Origin: Brevundimonas pondensis
GTDB lineage: Bacteria; Pseudomonadota; Alphaproteobacteria; Caulobacterales; Caulobacteraceae
DNA length: 64,000 nucleotides
NCBI RefSeq assembly: GCF_017487345.1
Contig: NZ_CP062006.1
Span: forward strand, 2,486,001 to 2,550,000
Direction of reading: 5' to 3'
Position numbers and translations under genes: made by a program. The notes under the pieces were generated by a model, which saw nothing but the letters and a program-made list of their open reading frames with translations, did no database searches and was not told the DNA's origin. This document shows, piece by piece, positions 47,013-56,594 of the stretch. Positions within the stretch are counted from its first letter, which is position 1, and the number at the start of each line of letters is the position of its first letter.

Positions 47013-48314
47013 GTGATCTTCAGCCCCGCCCTGATCGCCTATCGCCTGCTGACCCGGCTGATCGAGCCCCTGGCCCCGCGTCTGCTGGACGCCCGCGTCA
47101 AGCAGGGCAAGGAGGACCCGCAGAGGGTCGACGAACGGCTGGGACTGGCCGGCGTGACGCGTCCCGAGGGGCCGCTGATCTGGATTCACGGCGTCAGCGT
47201 CGGCGAGGCCCTGTCCATCCTGCCCCTGGCCGAGCGCATCCGGAAGGACCGCCCCGACGTGACGGTTCTGGTCACCACCGGCACCCTGACCTCGGCGCAG
47301 ATTCTGGCTGGACGTCTGCCGCCCGGCGTCATCCACCAGTTCGCCCCGGTGGACAGCCCCGGCGCCGTCGCCGCCTTCCTCGACCACTGGCGGCCGACCG
47401 TCGGCGTCTTCGTCGAGAGCGAGCTGTGGCCCAACCTGCTGACGACGGCCCGGAAACGCGGCGTCGCCCTGGCCCTGGTCAGCGCCCGCATCACCGGCAA
47501 GACCGCCGAGGGCTGGAAGAAGGCCCCCGGCATGGCCCGCGCCCTGATGGCGAGCTTCAATCATGTCTGGCCTCAGGATCAGGCCAGCGCCGACCGGCTG
47601 ACGGCGCTGGGCGCCCGCGTCGACGGTCAGGTGAACCTGAAGCTGTCGGGCGAGCCCCTGCCCTATGACAAGGGCGAGTTCGGCCGCCTGTCGGCCCTGA
47701 TCGACGACCGCCCGGTCGTGGTCGCCGCCAGCACCCACGAGCACGAGGAAATGGCCATCGTCGGGGCGCTGGATCATCTGGCCGACCGCCTGTTCCTGAT
47801 CGTCGTGCCCCGCCATCCCGACCGCGCCGACGAGATCGCCCGCTCGCTGGCTCAGGACGGCTACAGCTTCGCCAGGCGCAGCCTGCGCCAGCCGGTGACG
47901 GATCAGACCGACATCTATCTGGCCGACACGCTCGGCGAACTGGGCCTGTTCATGCGCCTGGCCGACGTGGTGGTCATGGGCGGCTCGTTCGCGCCTGCGC
48001 TCGGCGGCGGCGCCGTCGGCGGCCACAATCCGCTGGAGCCCGCGCGTCTGACCAAGCCCGTCGTCACCGGCCCCGACGCCAGCAACTGGACCGCTGTGAC
48101 ACGGATGCTGAAGCAATCCGGCGGCCTGGTCACGGTGTTGTCGCCTGCCGAACTGCCGGGCGTCGTCGGCCCCTTGCTGGCCGATCCCGACGCCGCGCGC
48201 GACATGGGCGAGCGTGCCCGCCGCGCCGCCGAGGCCGCCGCCGCCGGGCTGGACCGCCTGTGGCTGGCGCTTCAGGCCCATCTGCCCGCCGCCCCGTCGC
48301 GAGGCCGCCGATGA
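47013..48314 (+). CDS. waaA: 3-deoxy-D-manno-octulosonic acid (Kdo) transferase
   Basis: A 433-residue GT-B glycosyltransferase from a GTG at 47013. The N-terminal glycosyltransferase 30 blocks GPLIWIHGVSVGEA near 50 and VGVFVESELWPNLL near 130 are present. The C-terminal donor site has VVMGGSFAPALGGGAVGGHNPLEPA, split around residue 320. It adds Kdo to lipid IVA. Its stop overlaps the lpxK start (ATGA). Confidence 0.95.
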   Translation: MIFSPALIAYRLLTRLIEPLAPRLLDARVKQGKEDPQRVDERLGLAGVTRPEGPLIWIHGVSVGEALSILPLAERIRKDRPDVTVLVTTGTLTSAQILAGRLPPGVIHQFAPVDSPGAVAAFLDHWRPTVGVFVESELWPNLLTTARKRGVALALVSARITGKTAEGWKKAPGMARALMASFNHVWPQDQASADRLTALGARVDGQVNLKLSGEPLPYDKGEFGRLSALIDDRPVVVAASTHEHEEMAIVGALDHLADRLFLIVVPRHPDRADEIARSLAQDGYSFARRSLRQPVTDQTDIYLADTLGELGLFMRLADVVVMGGSFAPALGGGAVGGHNPLEPARLTKPVVTGPDASNWTAVTRMLKQSGGLVTVLSPAELPGVVGPLLADPDAARDMGERARRAAEAAAAGLDRLWLALQAHLPAAPSRGRR

Positions 48315-49330
48315 AGCTGAACACGCCCCGCTGGTGGTACAGCCGCGACCGTCGCCATGCGCCCGTCGCGCGGATGCTGCTCAAGCCCGCCTCGTGGATC
48401 TGGGCCGGAGTCACCGCGCGCCGCATCGCCCGCGCCGCGCCCGTCGATCCCGGCGCCCCCGTGATCTCCATCGGCAACCTGACCGTCGGCGGTTCGGGCA
48501 AGACCCCGATCGCGCGCGAGGTGCTGCGTCTGCTGCAGGCCCAGGGGATCAAGGCCGCCGCCCTGTCGCGCGGCTATGGCGGTGCGCTGCAAGGGCCGGT
48601 ACAGGTCGATCTGGCCGTCCACGCCGCCGCCGACGTCGGCGATGAGCCCTTGATGCTGGCCCAGGATGCCCCCGCCTGGATCGCGCGCGACCGCGTGGCC
48701 GGCGCCAGGGCCGCCGTCGCCGCCGGGGCCGAGGCCCTGGTGCTGGACGACGCCCATCAGAACACGGCCCTGCAAAAGACCCTCAGCCTGATCGTCGTCG
48801 ACGGCGAGACGCGCGGCGACGAATGGCCTTTCGGCGACGGCTCGGTCTTCCCGTCCGGCCCGATGCGCGAGCCGCTGAAGGCGGGCCTTGCTCGCGCCGA
48901 CGCGGTTGTCATCCTGCTGCCCGCCGATCTGGCTGAAGCCGATCCCGAGCTGGTCGCGACCTTCGGCGCCCTGCCCGTCTTCATCGCCCGGCTGGAGCCC
49001 GCCGCCGCCCCGCCGTCCGGGCCGCAGGTCGGCTTCGCCGGTATCGCCAAGCCGTGGAAGGTCGAGCGTTCGCTGCTCGCCGCCGGCTGCGACCTGAAGG
49101 ACTTTGTCCCCTTCCCCGATCACGCCCAACTGTCGGATCGCGACCTCGCGTTCCTGAGCGAGCGGGCGAATTTGTTCGGGGCGGGCCTGGTGACGACGGA
49201 AAAGGACTGGGTGCGCCTGTCGCCGGAATGGCGCATGCGAATCACCGCCTGGCCGGTCAGGGCGCGGTTCGAGCACGAGGCCGGTCTGGAAAATTTCCTA
49301 GTAAATACACTTGGTTTTACGCACCCCTGA
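48311..49330 (+). CDS. lpxK: Tetraacyldisaccharide 4'-kinase
   Basis: A 339-residue kinase from the ATG at 48311 (MKLNTPRWWYSRDRRHAPVARM). The P-loop GNLTVGGSGKTP lies at residues 55-66, and the later DDAHQNTALQK segment holds the family's DDGxQ-type site (here DDAHQ). It phosphorylates the 4' position of the lipid A disaccharide on the cytosolic face of the inner membrane. It is the last gene of the msbA-DUF374-waaA-lpxK unit. The last 25 bases are noticeably A/T-rich. Confidence 0.93.
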   Translation: MKLNTPRWWYSRDRRHAPVARMLLKPASWIWAGVTARRIARAAPVDPGAPVISIGNLTVGGSGKTPIAREVLRLLQAQGIKAAALSRGYGGALQGPVQVDLAVHAAADVGDEPLMLAQDAPAWIARDRVAGARAAVAAGAEALVLDDAHQNTALQKTLSLIVVDGETRGDEWPFGDGSVFPSGPMREPLKAGLARADAVVILLPADLAEADPELVATFGALPVFIARLEPAAAPPSGPQVGFAGIAKPWKVERSLLAAGCDLKDFVPFPDHAQLSDRDLAFLSERANLFGAGLVTTEKDWVRLSPEWRMRITAWPVRARFEHEAGLENFLVNTLGFTHP

Positions 49331-49453
49331 TCCCGCTCGGAGCGGAATCCATCAATCAAAGTGACGAGATTTTACATTTCGCGGCTGTGTGCGCGACGCC
49401 AAGCCTGACCTTAGGCGTTATGCTCGGACGACCTCCCGGAGCGTCCAGTAGTT

Positions 49454-50188
49454 ATGAAGATCGCAGTTCTCGACGACGACCCCGTCCAGCTGGAAGCCAT
49501 TTCCGGCGTAGCGACAGCGGCTGGCTATCGTCCAACACTCTTCTCACGAGCCCAGGCGCTGATCTCGGCCCTGCGCAAGGACACCTTCGATCTTCTGATC
49601 GTTGACTGGAATCTGCCGGACCGTTCCGGCCTGGAGGTTCTGGCCTGGGCCCGCACGAATCTGAAGCCGCCTCCGCCCATGCTGCTGGTCACCAGCCGCG
49701 CCGAGGACGAGGACATTGTCGCCGGGCTGAACGCCGGAGCCGACGACTATCTGCCCAAGCCCCTGTCGCCCGTGGTTCTGGAAGCGCGGATCAAGGCCCT
49801 GATGCGTCGCGCCTATGCGCAGGCCGCCGCGCCCGGCCCGGAGACCTACGGCGACACCGCCTTCCACGAAACGGCCGGATCGGTAACCCGCAACGGCAGG
49901 ACGGTGACCCTGACAGCCAAGGAATTCGCCCTGGCCCGGCTGCTGTTCCGCAACCTGCACCGCGCCCTGTCGCGGACCTACATCCTCGAAACGGTCTGGG
50001 GCAACGAGCCCAATCTGAACAGCCGATCCCTGGACATGCACATCTCGCGCATCCGCACCAAGCTGGACCTGCGACCTGAACAGGGCTTCCGCCTGACCCC
50101 CATCTACAGCTACGGATACCGGCTGGAACGGATCGACGCCGATCCGGTCGGCGGCGAAGTCGTCCAATCCCTGGGCGAGGACGCGTAA
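49454..50188 (+). CDS. OmpR/PhoB-family response regulator
   Basis: A 244-residue regulator. The receiver has the acidic residues of VLDDDP (8-10), phospho-acceptor Asp51 in LLIVDWNLP and Lys in YLPKPLSP near 103. The C-terminal winged helix (about 140-235) contains LTAKEFALARLLFRNLHRALSR and SRSLDMHISRIRTKL. It heads an operon with a LysM-FecR protein and a CHASE2 histidine kinase, its likely partner. Confidence 0.95.
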   Translation: MKIAVLDDDPVQLEAISGVATAAGYRPTLFSRAQALISALRKDTFDLLIVDWNLPDRSGLEVLAWARTNLKPPPPMLLVTSRAEDEDIVAGLNAGADDYLPKPLSPVVLEARIKALMRRAYAQAAAPGPETYGDTAFHETAGSVTRNGRTVTLTAKEFALARLLFRNLHRALSRTYILETVWGNEPNLNSRSLDMHISRIRTKLDLRPEQGFRLTPIYSYGYRLERIDADPVGGEVVQSLGEDA

Positions 50189-50199
50189 GAGGCGAAGTC

Positions 50200-51546
50200 A
50201 TGAATGGACACCGGGCGGCCGTCGTCGGCCTTACGGCGGCGCTGCTCGCAGCCTCGCCCGCCATGGCCCAGTCGCGGCCAACGCCGCCGGTCGAGACCGT
50301 CGACTATGTGGTGCGGCCTGGCGACACCCTGGTTGATCTGGCCGTCGCCTACCTGAACCGGCCCGCGGATTACCGCCAGGTCCAGCGCGACAATCGGGTG
50401 ACCAACCCGCGTCGCATGGCTGTTGGACGCAGCCTGGCCATTCCGGTCGCCCTGTTGCGCGCCGATCCCGATCAGGCGCGCATCGCCGGCTTCCGAGGCG
50501 CGGTGCTTCTGACCCAGGGCGGGCGGGCTGCAACGCCGGTTCAGGGCCAGACCGTCATCGAGGACGCCGTCCTGACCACGGGCGCCAACGCCTTCGTCCG
50601 CCTGGCCCTGTCGGACGGCAGCCATGTCGTCGTCCCCTCCAACAGCCGGGTGCGCCTCAGCCGCCTGCGCCGTTACGCCCTGAACGGCGCCGTCGATCAC
50701 GCCCTGACCGTCGAGGCCGGACGCGCCGAATCCCGCGTCACGCCGCGCCGTCGCCCCGGTGGTTTCGTGGTGCGCACCCCGGTCTCGGTTTCGGCCGTGC
50801 GCGGCACCGACTTCCGCGTCTCGTTCAATGACGACGCCGACCGCTCCGCCACCGAGGTCATCGAGGGCGTGGTCGAGGTCGATTCCGGCGACGGTCTCAG
50901 CGAGGCCCTCGCCCTGGCCGATCAGGGCGTCTCCAGCGGCGCGGCCGACACCCGCCTGCTGCCGCTGTTGCCCGCGCCGGCCCTGAACGATCCGGATGCG
51001 GTGCAGTCGGGTCCGGTCATCGACTTCGCCCTGACGCCCCTGGACGGCGCCTCTATCTATCGCGGACGGCTGGCGACGGACGCCGGCATGATCGACGCCT
51101 TCGCCGAAGCCGACAGCGCCCCCGGCGCGGCGCGTCTGACCTATCCCGAACTGGCTGACGGCGCCTATTTCCTGCGCCTCAGCGCCCTGTCCGGCGAAGG
51201 GTTGGAGGGGCGCAGCACGACCTACAGCTTCATTCGCGCCCGCAACGGCGTCGGCGGGCTGGCGGTCGGCAGCGAGGCTCGCGACAAACGCCGCTTCTAC
51301 CGCTTCCGCTGGGAGGCCGAAGGCGAAGGCGAAGCCCGCTTCCGCTTTCAGCTGTCGCGCGAGGGCGCCGACGGTCAACCGGAAGGCCCGCCCCTGATTG
51401 ATCAGCCCGGCGTGTCAGAGGAAGCCTTCACGCTCAGCGACCTGCCGCCAGGCGTCTATACATGGCGAGTGCAGGGGTCGCGCCATCGCTTCGGCCGCCT
51501 TCTGCAGGTCTGGTCGGAACCGCAGCAACTGCGCATCGGGCGCTAG
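50200..51546 (+). CDS. Secreted LysM-FecR domain protein
   Basis: A 448-residue periplasmic protein. It has a Sec signal (MNGHRAAVVGLTAALLAASPAMA), then a LysM-like module at about 35-85 (VDYVVRPGDTLVDLAVAYL...RSLAIP) that would bind peptidoglycan. A FecR domain follows at about 110-230 (VRLALSDGSHVVVPSNSRVRL and PVSVSAVRGTDFRVSF). A beta-rich C-terminal region comes last. It lies between a response regulator and a CHASE2 kinase, so it may report envelope state to the kinase. Confidence 0.9.
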   Translation: MNGHRAAVVGLTAALLAASPAMAQSRPTPPVETVDYVVRPGDTLVDLAVAYLNRPADYRQVQRDNRVTNPRRMAVGRSLAIPVALLRADPDQARIAGFRGAVLLTQGGRAATPVQGQTVIEDAVLTTGANAFVRLALSDGSHVVVPSNSRVRLSRLRRYALNGAVDHALTVEAGRAESRVTPRRRPGGFVVRTPVSVSAVRGTDFRVSFNDDADRSATEVIEGVVEVDSGDGLSEALALADQGVSSGAADTRLLPLLPAPALNDPDAVQSGPVIDFALTPLDGASIYRGRLATDAGMIDAFAEADSAPGAARLTYPELADGAYFLRLSALSGEGLEGRSTTYSFIRARNGVGGLAVGSEARDKRRFYRFRWEAEGEGEARFRFQLSREGADGQPEGPPLIDQPGVSEEAFTLSDLPPGVYTWRVQGSRHRFGRLLQVWSEPQQLRIGR

Positions 51547-51549
51547 GCC

Positions 51550-53850
51550 ATGAAGGCGCAAGGCTGGCTGGGAGCGCGCCTGACCGGTCGGCGCGCCCTG
51601 ATCGAATGGGGGCTGGTCGCGGCGCTGACCGCCGTCCTGGTCGGCTGGTTGTCCCTGAGCCCCACGGCCGATCGCGCAGACAACCTGATGTACGACGCCC
51701 TGATCCGTCTTCAGGACGGGCCAGCCAATGAATCCGTCGTCATCGTCGCCATTGACGACCGCAGCCTGAACGCCCTGGGCCGCTGGCCCTGGCCGCGCGA
51801 GGTTCACGCCGCCCTGATCGACCGCCTGGCCGAAACCGGTCCCCGCGCCGTCGCCTATGACGTCCTGTTCACCGAGCCAGAGGCTGGCGACGCCGCCCTG
51901 GCCGCCGCCGTGGCCCGCGCCGGCAGGGTCCGCCTGCCCCTGCTGGTCGACGCCCCCGGCCAGAACGGCGCGCCCTGGCAGGTCAGCGAGCCTTCGCCCG
52001 AGCTGGTCAGGGCGGCGGCCGGGCTGGGCCACGTCAACATGATTATCGACGGGGACGGCGTGGTGCGCCGGGCGCCGCTCTACATGCAGGCCGGCCCCCG
52101 CAGTTGGGCGCAATTGATCCTGCCCCTGGCCGAGGCAGGGGGCGCCGCCCCGCCCTCTTCGCCTGTCGGGCCCGAACCCGGCGACGCCCTGATCGCCGCC
52201 GCGCCCGAGGCCATCGCCTATCGCGGGCCGCCGGGCCGGTTTCGCACCCTGTCCTTCGTCGATGTGCTGAACGGCGAGGTTCCGGCCGATTTTCTGAAAG
52301 ACCGACTGGTTCTGGTCGGCGCGACGGCCCCCGGCCTGGGCGACCGTTACGCCACGCCGGCCGCACCGCACGGCGAACTGAGCCCCGGCGTCGAGATCCA
52401 GGCCGCCCTGTTGCAGACCCTTCTGGAGGGGGGCGGCCCCCGCACGGTTTCCCCGGTCTGGGTGCTGATCCTGTCCCTGGCGCCCCTGGGCCTGTTGGTG
52501 GGGGGCTTCCTGACCCTGCGTCCGGCGATCAACATGATGCTGGGCGCGGGCCTGATCATCCTGACGCTGGGGCTGACGACGGCCGCCTTCCTGATGGCGG
52601 GTCTGTGGTTTCCGCCGGCTGCCGCCGTGGCGGGCCTGGCCCTGGCCTATCCGTTGTGGAGCTGGCGACGCCTTGCCGCCGCATCGGCCTATATGCAGAG
52701 CGAGGTCGAGACCTTCCGTCGCGAGGCGGCCCCCATCCCGATCGCCGGGCTGGCCCCCGTCGCCGCGACCGCGCGTCAAGGCGACGTGGTGGCCCGCCAG
52801 GTCGACACCCTGCGCGCCGCGCTGCGCCAGCTGCGGGACCTGGACCGCTTCATCGCCGACGCCCTGCGCAGTTTGCCCGACGCCACCGTCGTAGCCGCTC
52901 CCGACGGCCGGGTTCTGGTTTCCAACGACCGGGCCCTGGCTCTGTTCGGCTCAGCTCTGAAAAGCGAGGGAGAAGAGACGACGACGCATCTGGCTGACCT
53001 CTTCCTGATCCTGGGCGAGCCGTCCTGGCGGCGTTTCGTCGCCGACGACGCCCACGAACTGGACGACATCCAGACGCCGGCCGGCCAGGTGCTGAAGGTC
53101 GCGGCCGCCGGCCTGACCGACGCCGAGGGGCGGACGCTGGGGCACATTGTTCGTTTCGCCGACATGACCGGCGTCCGCGTCGCCGAACGTCAGAGAGAGC
53201 AGGCCCTGCAACTGCTCAGCCACGACATGCGCGCGCCCCAGGTCTCGATACTGACCCTTCTGGAAGGCCGTCAGGACCGCGCCGATCCCGCCTTCGAGCG
53301 TCGTATCGGCGACTATGCCCGCCAGACGCTGGATCTGGCCGAAGGCTATGTCCAGCTGGCCCGTGCTGAAACCCAGCCCTATCGCAGCCTCGTCCTCGAC
53401 CTGGGTCAGGTGCTGGTGGACGCCGCCGACACCCTGTGGCCCCAGGCCTCGGCGCGGGGCGTCGCCATCCAGACGCCCGAGAGCGAGGACGAGCACCTGG
53501 TTCAGGGCGATCCGGCCCTGCTGCGGCGTCTGCTGACCAACCTGCTGGACAACGCCCTGAAGTACGGGCCGGCCGGCGGCGTCATCGCCTGCACCCTGGA
53601 CACCGCAGAGGAAGAGGGGCGTCCCGTGTGCATCGTCCGCATCCGCGATCAGGGACCGGGCCTCTCGGACGAGGCGAAACGTCGCCTGTTCCAGCCCTTC
53701 GGCCATGGCGACGCCGATGATCGCGGTTCAGGCCTGGGTCTGGCCTTCGTTCGCACCGTCGCCCGTCGCCACGGCGGACGGGTCGCCTATGAGGGCGACG
53801 CCCAGGGGGCTGTCTTCGTGCTGGTCCTGCCGCACGTGACCGAGGCCTAG
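51550..53850 (+). CDS. CHASE2 domain sensor histidine kinase
   Basis: A 766-residue kinase. An N-terminal helix (about 20-38) precedes a CHASE2 periplasmic sensor to about residue 290 (VVIVAIDDRSLNALGRWPWPR is diagnostic). Three helices follow (about 300-375), then a PAS-like region (about 430-545), a HisKA with phospho-acceptor His558 in LLSHDMRAPQ, and an HATPase with N box near 659, G1 DQGPGLS near 700 and G2 GSGLGLAF near 727. It is transcribed 3 bases after the LysM-FecR gene. Confidence 0.95.
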   Translation: MKAQGWLGARLTGRRALIEWGLVAALTAVLVGWLSLSPTADRADNLMYDALIRLQDGPANESVVIVAIDDRSLNALGRWPWPREVHAALIDRLAETGPRAVAYDVLFTEPEAGDAALAAAVARAGRVRLPLLVDAPGQNGAPWQVSEPSPELVRAAAGLGHVNMIIDGDGVVRRAPLYMQAGPRSWAQLILPLAEAGGAAPPSSPVGPEPGDALIAAAPEAIAYRGPPGRFRTLSFVDVLNGEVPADFLKDRLVLVGATAPGLGDRYATPAAPHGELSPGVEIQAALLQTLLEGGGPRTVSPVWVLILSLAPLGLLVGGFLTLRPAINMMLGAGLIILTLGLTTAAFLMAGLWFPPAAAVAGLALAYPLWSWRRLAAASAYMQSEVETFRREAAPIPIAGLAPVAATARQGDVVARQVDTLRAALRQLRDLDRFIADALRSLPDATVVAAPDGRVLVSNDRALALFGSALKSEGEETTTHLADLFLILGEPSWRRFVADDAHELDDIQTPAGQVLKVAAAGLTDAEGRTLGHIVRFADMTGVRVAERQREQALQLLSHDMRAPQVSILTLLEGRQDRADPAFERRIGDYARQTLDLAEGYVQLARAETQPYRSLVLDLGQVLVDAADTLWPQASARGVAIQTPESEDEHLVQGDPALLRRLLTNLLDNALKYGPAGGVIACTLDTAEEEGRPVCIVRIRDQGPGLSDEAKRRLFQPFGHGDADDRGSGLGLAFVRTVARRHGGRVAYEGDAQGAVFVLVLPHVTEA

Positions 53851-53853
53851 GCC

Positions 53854-54342
53854 TCAGAGCCCCGCGGGCAGCTCCGCGACGACCGCTTCGGCCAGGACCT
53901 CCAGCGCCGTCGACGCCTTGCGGTCGCTGACGGCGGTGCTGGCGCTGATCTCATGCACGACAGGGGCGGCGCCGGACTTGTTCAGGGTCAGGCTGAGAAC
54001 ATGCAGCCTGCGCCCCCTGGCCCACCACTGCGGCAGGACCGGAGAGGTCGTCCACTGGCCCTCGCGCGCCGCTTCATCGGTAAAGGCGCCTGTCCTTTGC
54101 GAGCGGACTCCATAGGCCACGTCGATGATCCAGTCGGGCGCCGTCGCGGTTTCACGCCAGCCGCGTGCGGCGAGGCGCCGCTTCACCGCATCGACTGCGT
54201 CGCTGGACGTGGCGTCGGCCAGACGATAGGTCGCCGCCTCGGCTGCGAAAGCCGAAGGCGCGACGACCTCGACACGAGGCGCAGAGGCGCAGCCCGCCAG
54301 GAGCAGGACGGCGATCAAGGCGAGCATGGGAGAACGGGCCAT
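53854..54342 (-). CDS. Hypothetical lipoprotein (DUF4136-like)
   Basis: A 162-residue lipoprotein with signal MARSPMLALIAVLLLAGC. The mature domain has the repeating pattern TYRLADATSSDAVDAVKRRLAARGWRE, split near residue 45, which resembles DUF4136 outer-membrane lipoproteins. It is convergent with the CHASE2 kinase, ending 3 bases from it. The function is unknown and the family match is tentative. Confidence 0.68.
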   Translation of the reverse strand: MARSPMLALIAVLLLAGCASAPRVEVVAPSAFAAEAATYRLADATSSDAVDAVKRRLAARGWRETATAPDWIIDVAYGVRSQRTGAFTDEAAREGQWTTSPVLPQWWARGRRLHVLSLTLNKSGAAPVVHEISASTAVSDRKASTALEVLAEAVVAELPAGL

Positions 54343-54394
54343 GACCCGTTCTTAGCCCGTCCAACCTTTGCGGGCCATGCCCGTCGAAAGACGG

Positions 54395-55711
54395 TCAGTC
54401 CTGACGGAAGACCTGGCCGCCCTTCATCACGAAACGGACGCGCTCAAGTTCGGTCACATCGCTCAGCGGATCGCCCGAGACGGCGATCAGATCGGCCGGC
54501 ATGCCCGGCGCAAGACGCCCGGCCTCATTGGCGATCTTCAGGTGTTCGGCGGCGCCGACCGTGGCCGACTGGATGGCCTCCAGCGGGGTCAGACCCGCGC
54601 GAACCAGAAGCGCGAACTCCTGGGCGTTGTCGCCGTGGGCCGAGACGCCCGAGTCAGTACCGAAGGCGATGCGGACTCCGCCCGCATGGGCGCGGCGCGC
54701 CATGTCCAGCATCTTGGGGCCGGCCTCCAGCGCCTTGGCGGTCTGGGCCGGGGTGAAGAAGTTTCCAGGGCTGGCGGCCACGCGGGCCACATAGTCGCCG
54801 GCCATCAGGGTCGGCACCAGCCAGGCGTTGTGCGACTTGAACAGCCGCATGGATTCGTCGTCCAGATAGGTGCCGTGCTCGATGGAGTCGCCGCCCGCCT
54901 TCAGGAAGGCGTTGATGCCGTCGACGCCATGGGCGTGGGCCGTGACCTGGCGCCCCATGCGGTGAGCCGAGGCGACGATGGCGGCCAGTTCGTCCTCGCT
55001 GAACTGCTGGGCCAGGCCCGCCGCCGTGTTGGACAGGACGCCGCCGGTGGCGGTGATCTTGATGATGTCGGCGCCGCTGCGGACCTGAAGGCGCACGGCC
55101 CTCATGCAGTCCTCGACGCCCGAGCAGACGCTTTCCGGCGACAGGACGTGCATGACGTCCTCACGATAGCCGTTGATGTCCCCGTGACCGCCGTGGACCG
55201 ACACGGCTGAGCCCGCCGCGATGATGCGCGGCCCCGGCACATCGCCGCGCCGCACGGCGTCGCGCAGGGCGAAGATGGCCTCGTTGCTGGCGCCCAGGTC
55301 GGCGACCGTGGTGAAGCCGGCGTTCAGGGTGCGACGCGCATAGCGGGCGCCGATCATGGCCTGGGTCGCGTTCGACTCGGTGACGTTCTCCAGACGCCCA
55401 TTGGGGTTCTGCTGGCCGGTCAGGTGAACATGGCTGTCGATCAGGCCCGGCAGGACGAAGGCCCCGCGCAGATCGACCACCTTGCCGTCGCCGACAAAGC
55501 CGTCGCGGATTTCAACGACCTGGTTCCCTCTGATCACGAGAGTTTTATCTCGCAGCACCCGCCCGCTGGCCGGATCGGCCAGAAGTCGCCCCACTTGGAC
55601 GAACGTGGTCGGCTGTTCGGCGGAAACGGCTGCGACCGCAGGGGCTTGCTGCGCCTGCGCCGCGGTGGCGGCCAGAACGGCGACGGTCACAATCAGAGCC
55701 AGTTTCTTCAT
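54395..55711 (-). CDS. Secreted amidohydrolase family protein
   Basis: A 438-residue enzyme with a Sec signal (MKKLALIVTVAVLAATAAQA). Metal-site blocks: LIDSHVHLTG near 95, the Lys in DIIKITATGGV near 215, VTAHAHGVDG near 254 and FGTDSGVSAHGDNAQE near 355. The C-terminal GMPADLIAVSGDPL is typical of imidazolonepropionase-like amidohydrolases. It is the second secreted amidohydrolase of the window (the first at 8603) and belongs to a different subgroup. The substrate is unknown. Confidence 0.9.
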   Translation of the reverse strand: MKKLALIVTVAVLAATAAQAQQAPAVAAVSAEQPTTFVQVGRLLADPASGRVLRDKTLVIRGNQVVEIRDGFVGDGKVVDLRGAFVLPGLIDSHVHLTGQQNPNGRLENVTESNATQAMIGARYARRTLNAGFTTVADLGASNEAIFALRDAVRRGDVPGPRIIAAGSAVSVHGGHGDINGYREDVMHVLSPESVCSGVEDCMRAVRLQVRSGADIIKITATGGVLSNTAAGLAQQFSEDELAAIVASAHRMGRQVTAHAHGVDGINAFLKAGGDSIEHGTYLDDESMRLFKSHNAWLVPTLMAGDYVARVAASPGNFFTPAQTAKALEAGPKMLDMARRAHAGGVRIAFGTDSGVSAHGDNAQEFALLVRAGLTPLEAIQSATVGAAEHLKIANEAGRLAPGMPADLIAVSGDPLSDVTELERVRFVMKGGQVFRQD

Positions 55712-55838
55712 CGGTCCCTCCCAGAACTACGGACGGCACCTTAGCGGCTCGACGGCTTTCGCCAAGGCTCAGGTTGCGTCGTTACGGGGCTTTGTGAAAC
55801 AAGCCGATACAGTTGTTTAATCGTGCGAGGGGCGTCGC

Positions 55839-56543
55839 ATGCGGCTTTCCAGACGTGGCTTGATCCTGGGCGGTTCGGCCCTGTTGGCGGGATGTTCTTC
55901 CGCCGCTTCGACCACCAACCTCCAGCTCGCCGGCGCCGCGCCTGCCAGCCTCCCCGTCCTTCCGATTCCCGCCGCGACGCCGCAACCGGTCGCCGCAACC
56001 AGGGTCAGCGGCCCCGTCATCGATCCCCACGGCGTCGTCCGCAAGGACCTGATGGAGCGCGCCCACGCCGCGCTGGACACCCACGGCCACAAGATTTCCA
56101 GACGCGACCGCATGTACCTGGTCGATTTTCAGAAGTTCTCGGGCGAGGACCGCCTCTATGAGGTCGATCTGGAAGGCGGCTGGGTCACGGCCTATCGCAC
56201 CAGCCACGGTCGCGGCTCGGACCCGGCGCACTCGGGCTTCGCCCAGCGGTTCTCGAACGAGATGGACAGCCACATGTCGTCCATAGGCGCCTACGCCACG
56301 GCCGGCGCCAACTGGGGGTCGCAGCAGGGGCCGAACGTCCTGCTGGACGGGCTGGAGTATTCCAACAGCCGCGCCCGCGAACGCGCCATCATCATCCATG
56401 GCGCCGACTACGCCGACCCGGCCTTCCTGGCGCGCGAAGGCAAGCTGGGCCGTTCCTACGGCTGCTTCTCGGTGTCCCACGCCGATCTCGTTCCCTTGCG
56501 CGAGCGCATGGGCGAGGGTCGGCTTCTGTTCGCCATGACCTAG
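55839..56543 (+). CDS. L,D-transpeptidase-like protein (murein catalytic domain), Tat lipoprotein
   Basis: A 234-residue protein. The N-terminus has both a twin arginine (MRLSRRGLILGG) and a lipobox (LLAGC). The catalytic block RSYGCFSVSHADLVPL near 205 holds the nucleophile Cys, with the conserved His in IIHGADYADP upstream, as in the YkuD_2 murein transpeptidase-like family. It may process peptidoglycan cross-links. It is convergent with purD. Confidence 0.85.
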   Translation: MRLSRRGLILGGSALLAGCSSAASTTNLQLAGAAPASLPVLPIPAATPQPVAATRVSGPVIDPHGVVRKDLMERAHAALDTHGHKISRRDRMYLVDFQKFSGEDRLYEVDLEGGWVTAYRTSHGRGSDPAHSGFAQRFSNEMDSHMSSIGAYATAGANWGSQQGPNVLLDGLEYSNSRARERAIIIHGADYADPAFLAREGKLGRSYGCFSVSHADLVPLRERMGEGRLLFAMT

Positions 56544-56544
56544 A

Positions 56545-56594
56545 AGCCGCTTAACGCGGCCTCCATTTCTCCCGGAGCCGCTTAACGCGGCTCC
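56545..56594. repeat. Duplicated hairpin at the purD 3' end
   Basis: Two near copies of a 19-20 base unit (56545-56564 and 56576-56594) both contain GCCGC-TTAAC-GCGGC. The second is a perfect 8-bp hairpin with loop TTAAC, and the purD stop codon (TAA on the minus strand) lies in that loop. The spacer of 11 bases is T-rich and could help terminate the minus-strand transcript. Confidence 0.7.

Noticed and set aside
46620..48281. Minus-strand ORF of 553 residues over waaA
   Set aside because: Shadow of waaA and DUF374, without recognisable motifs.
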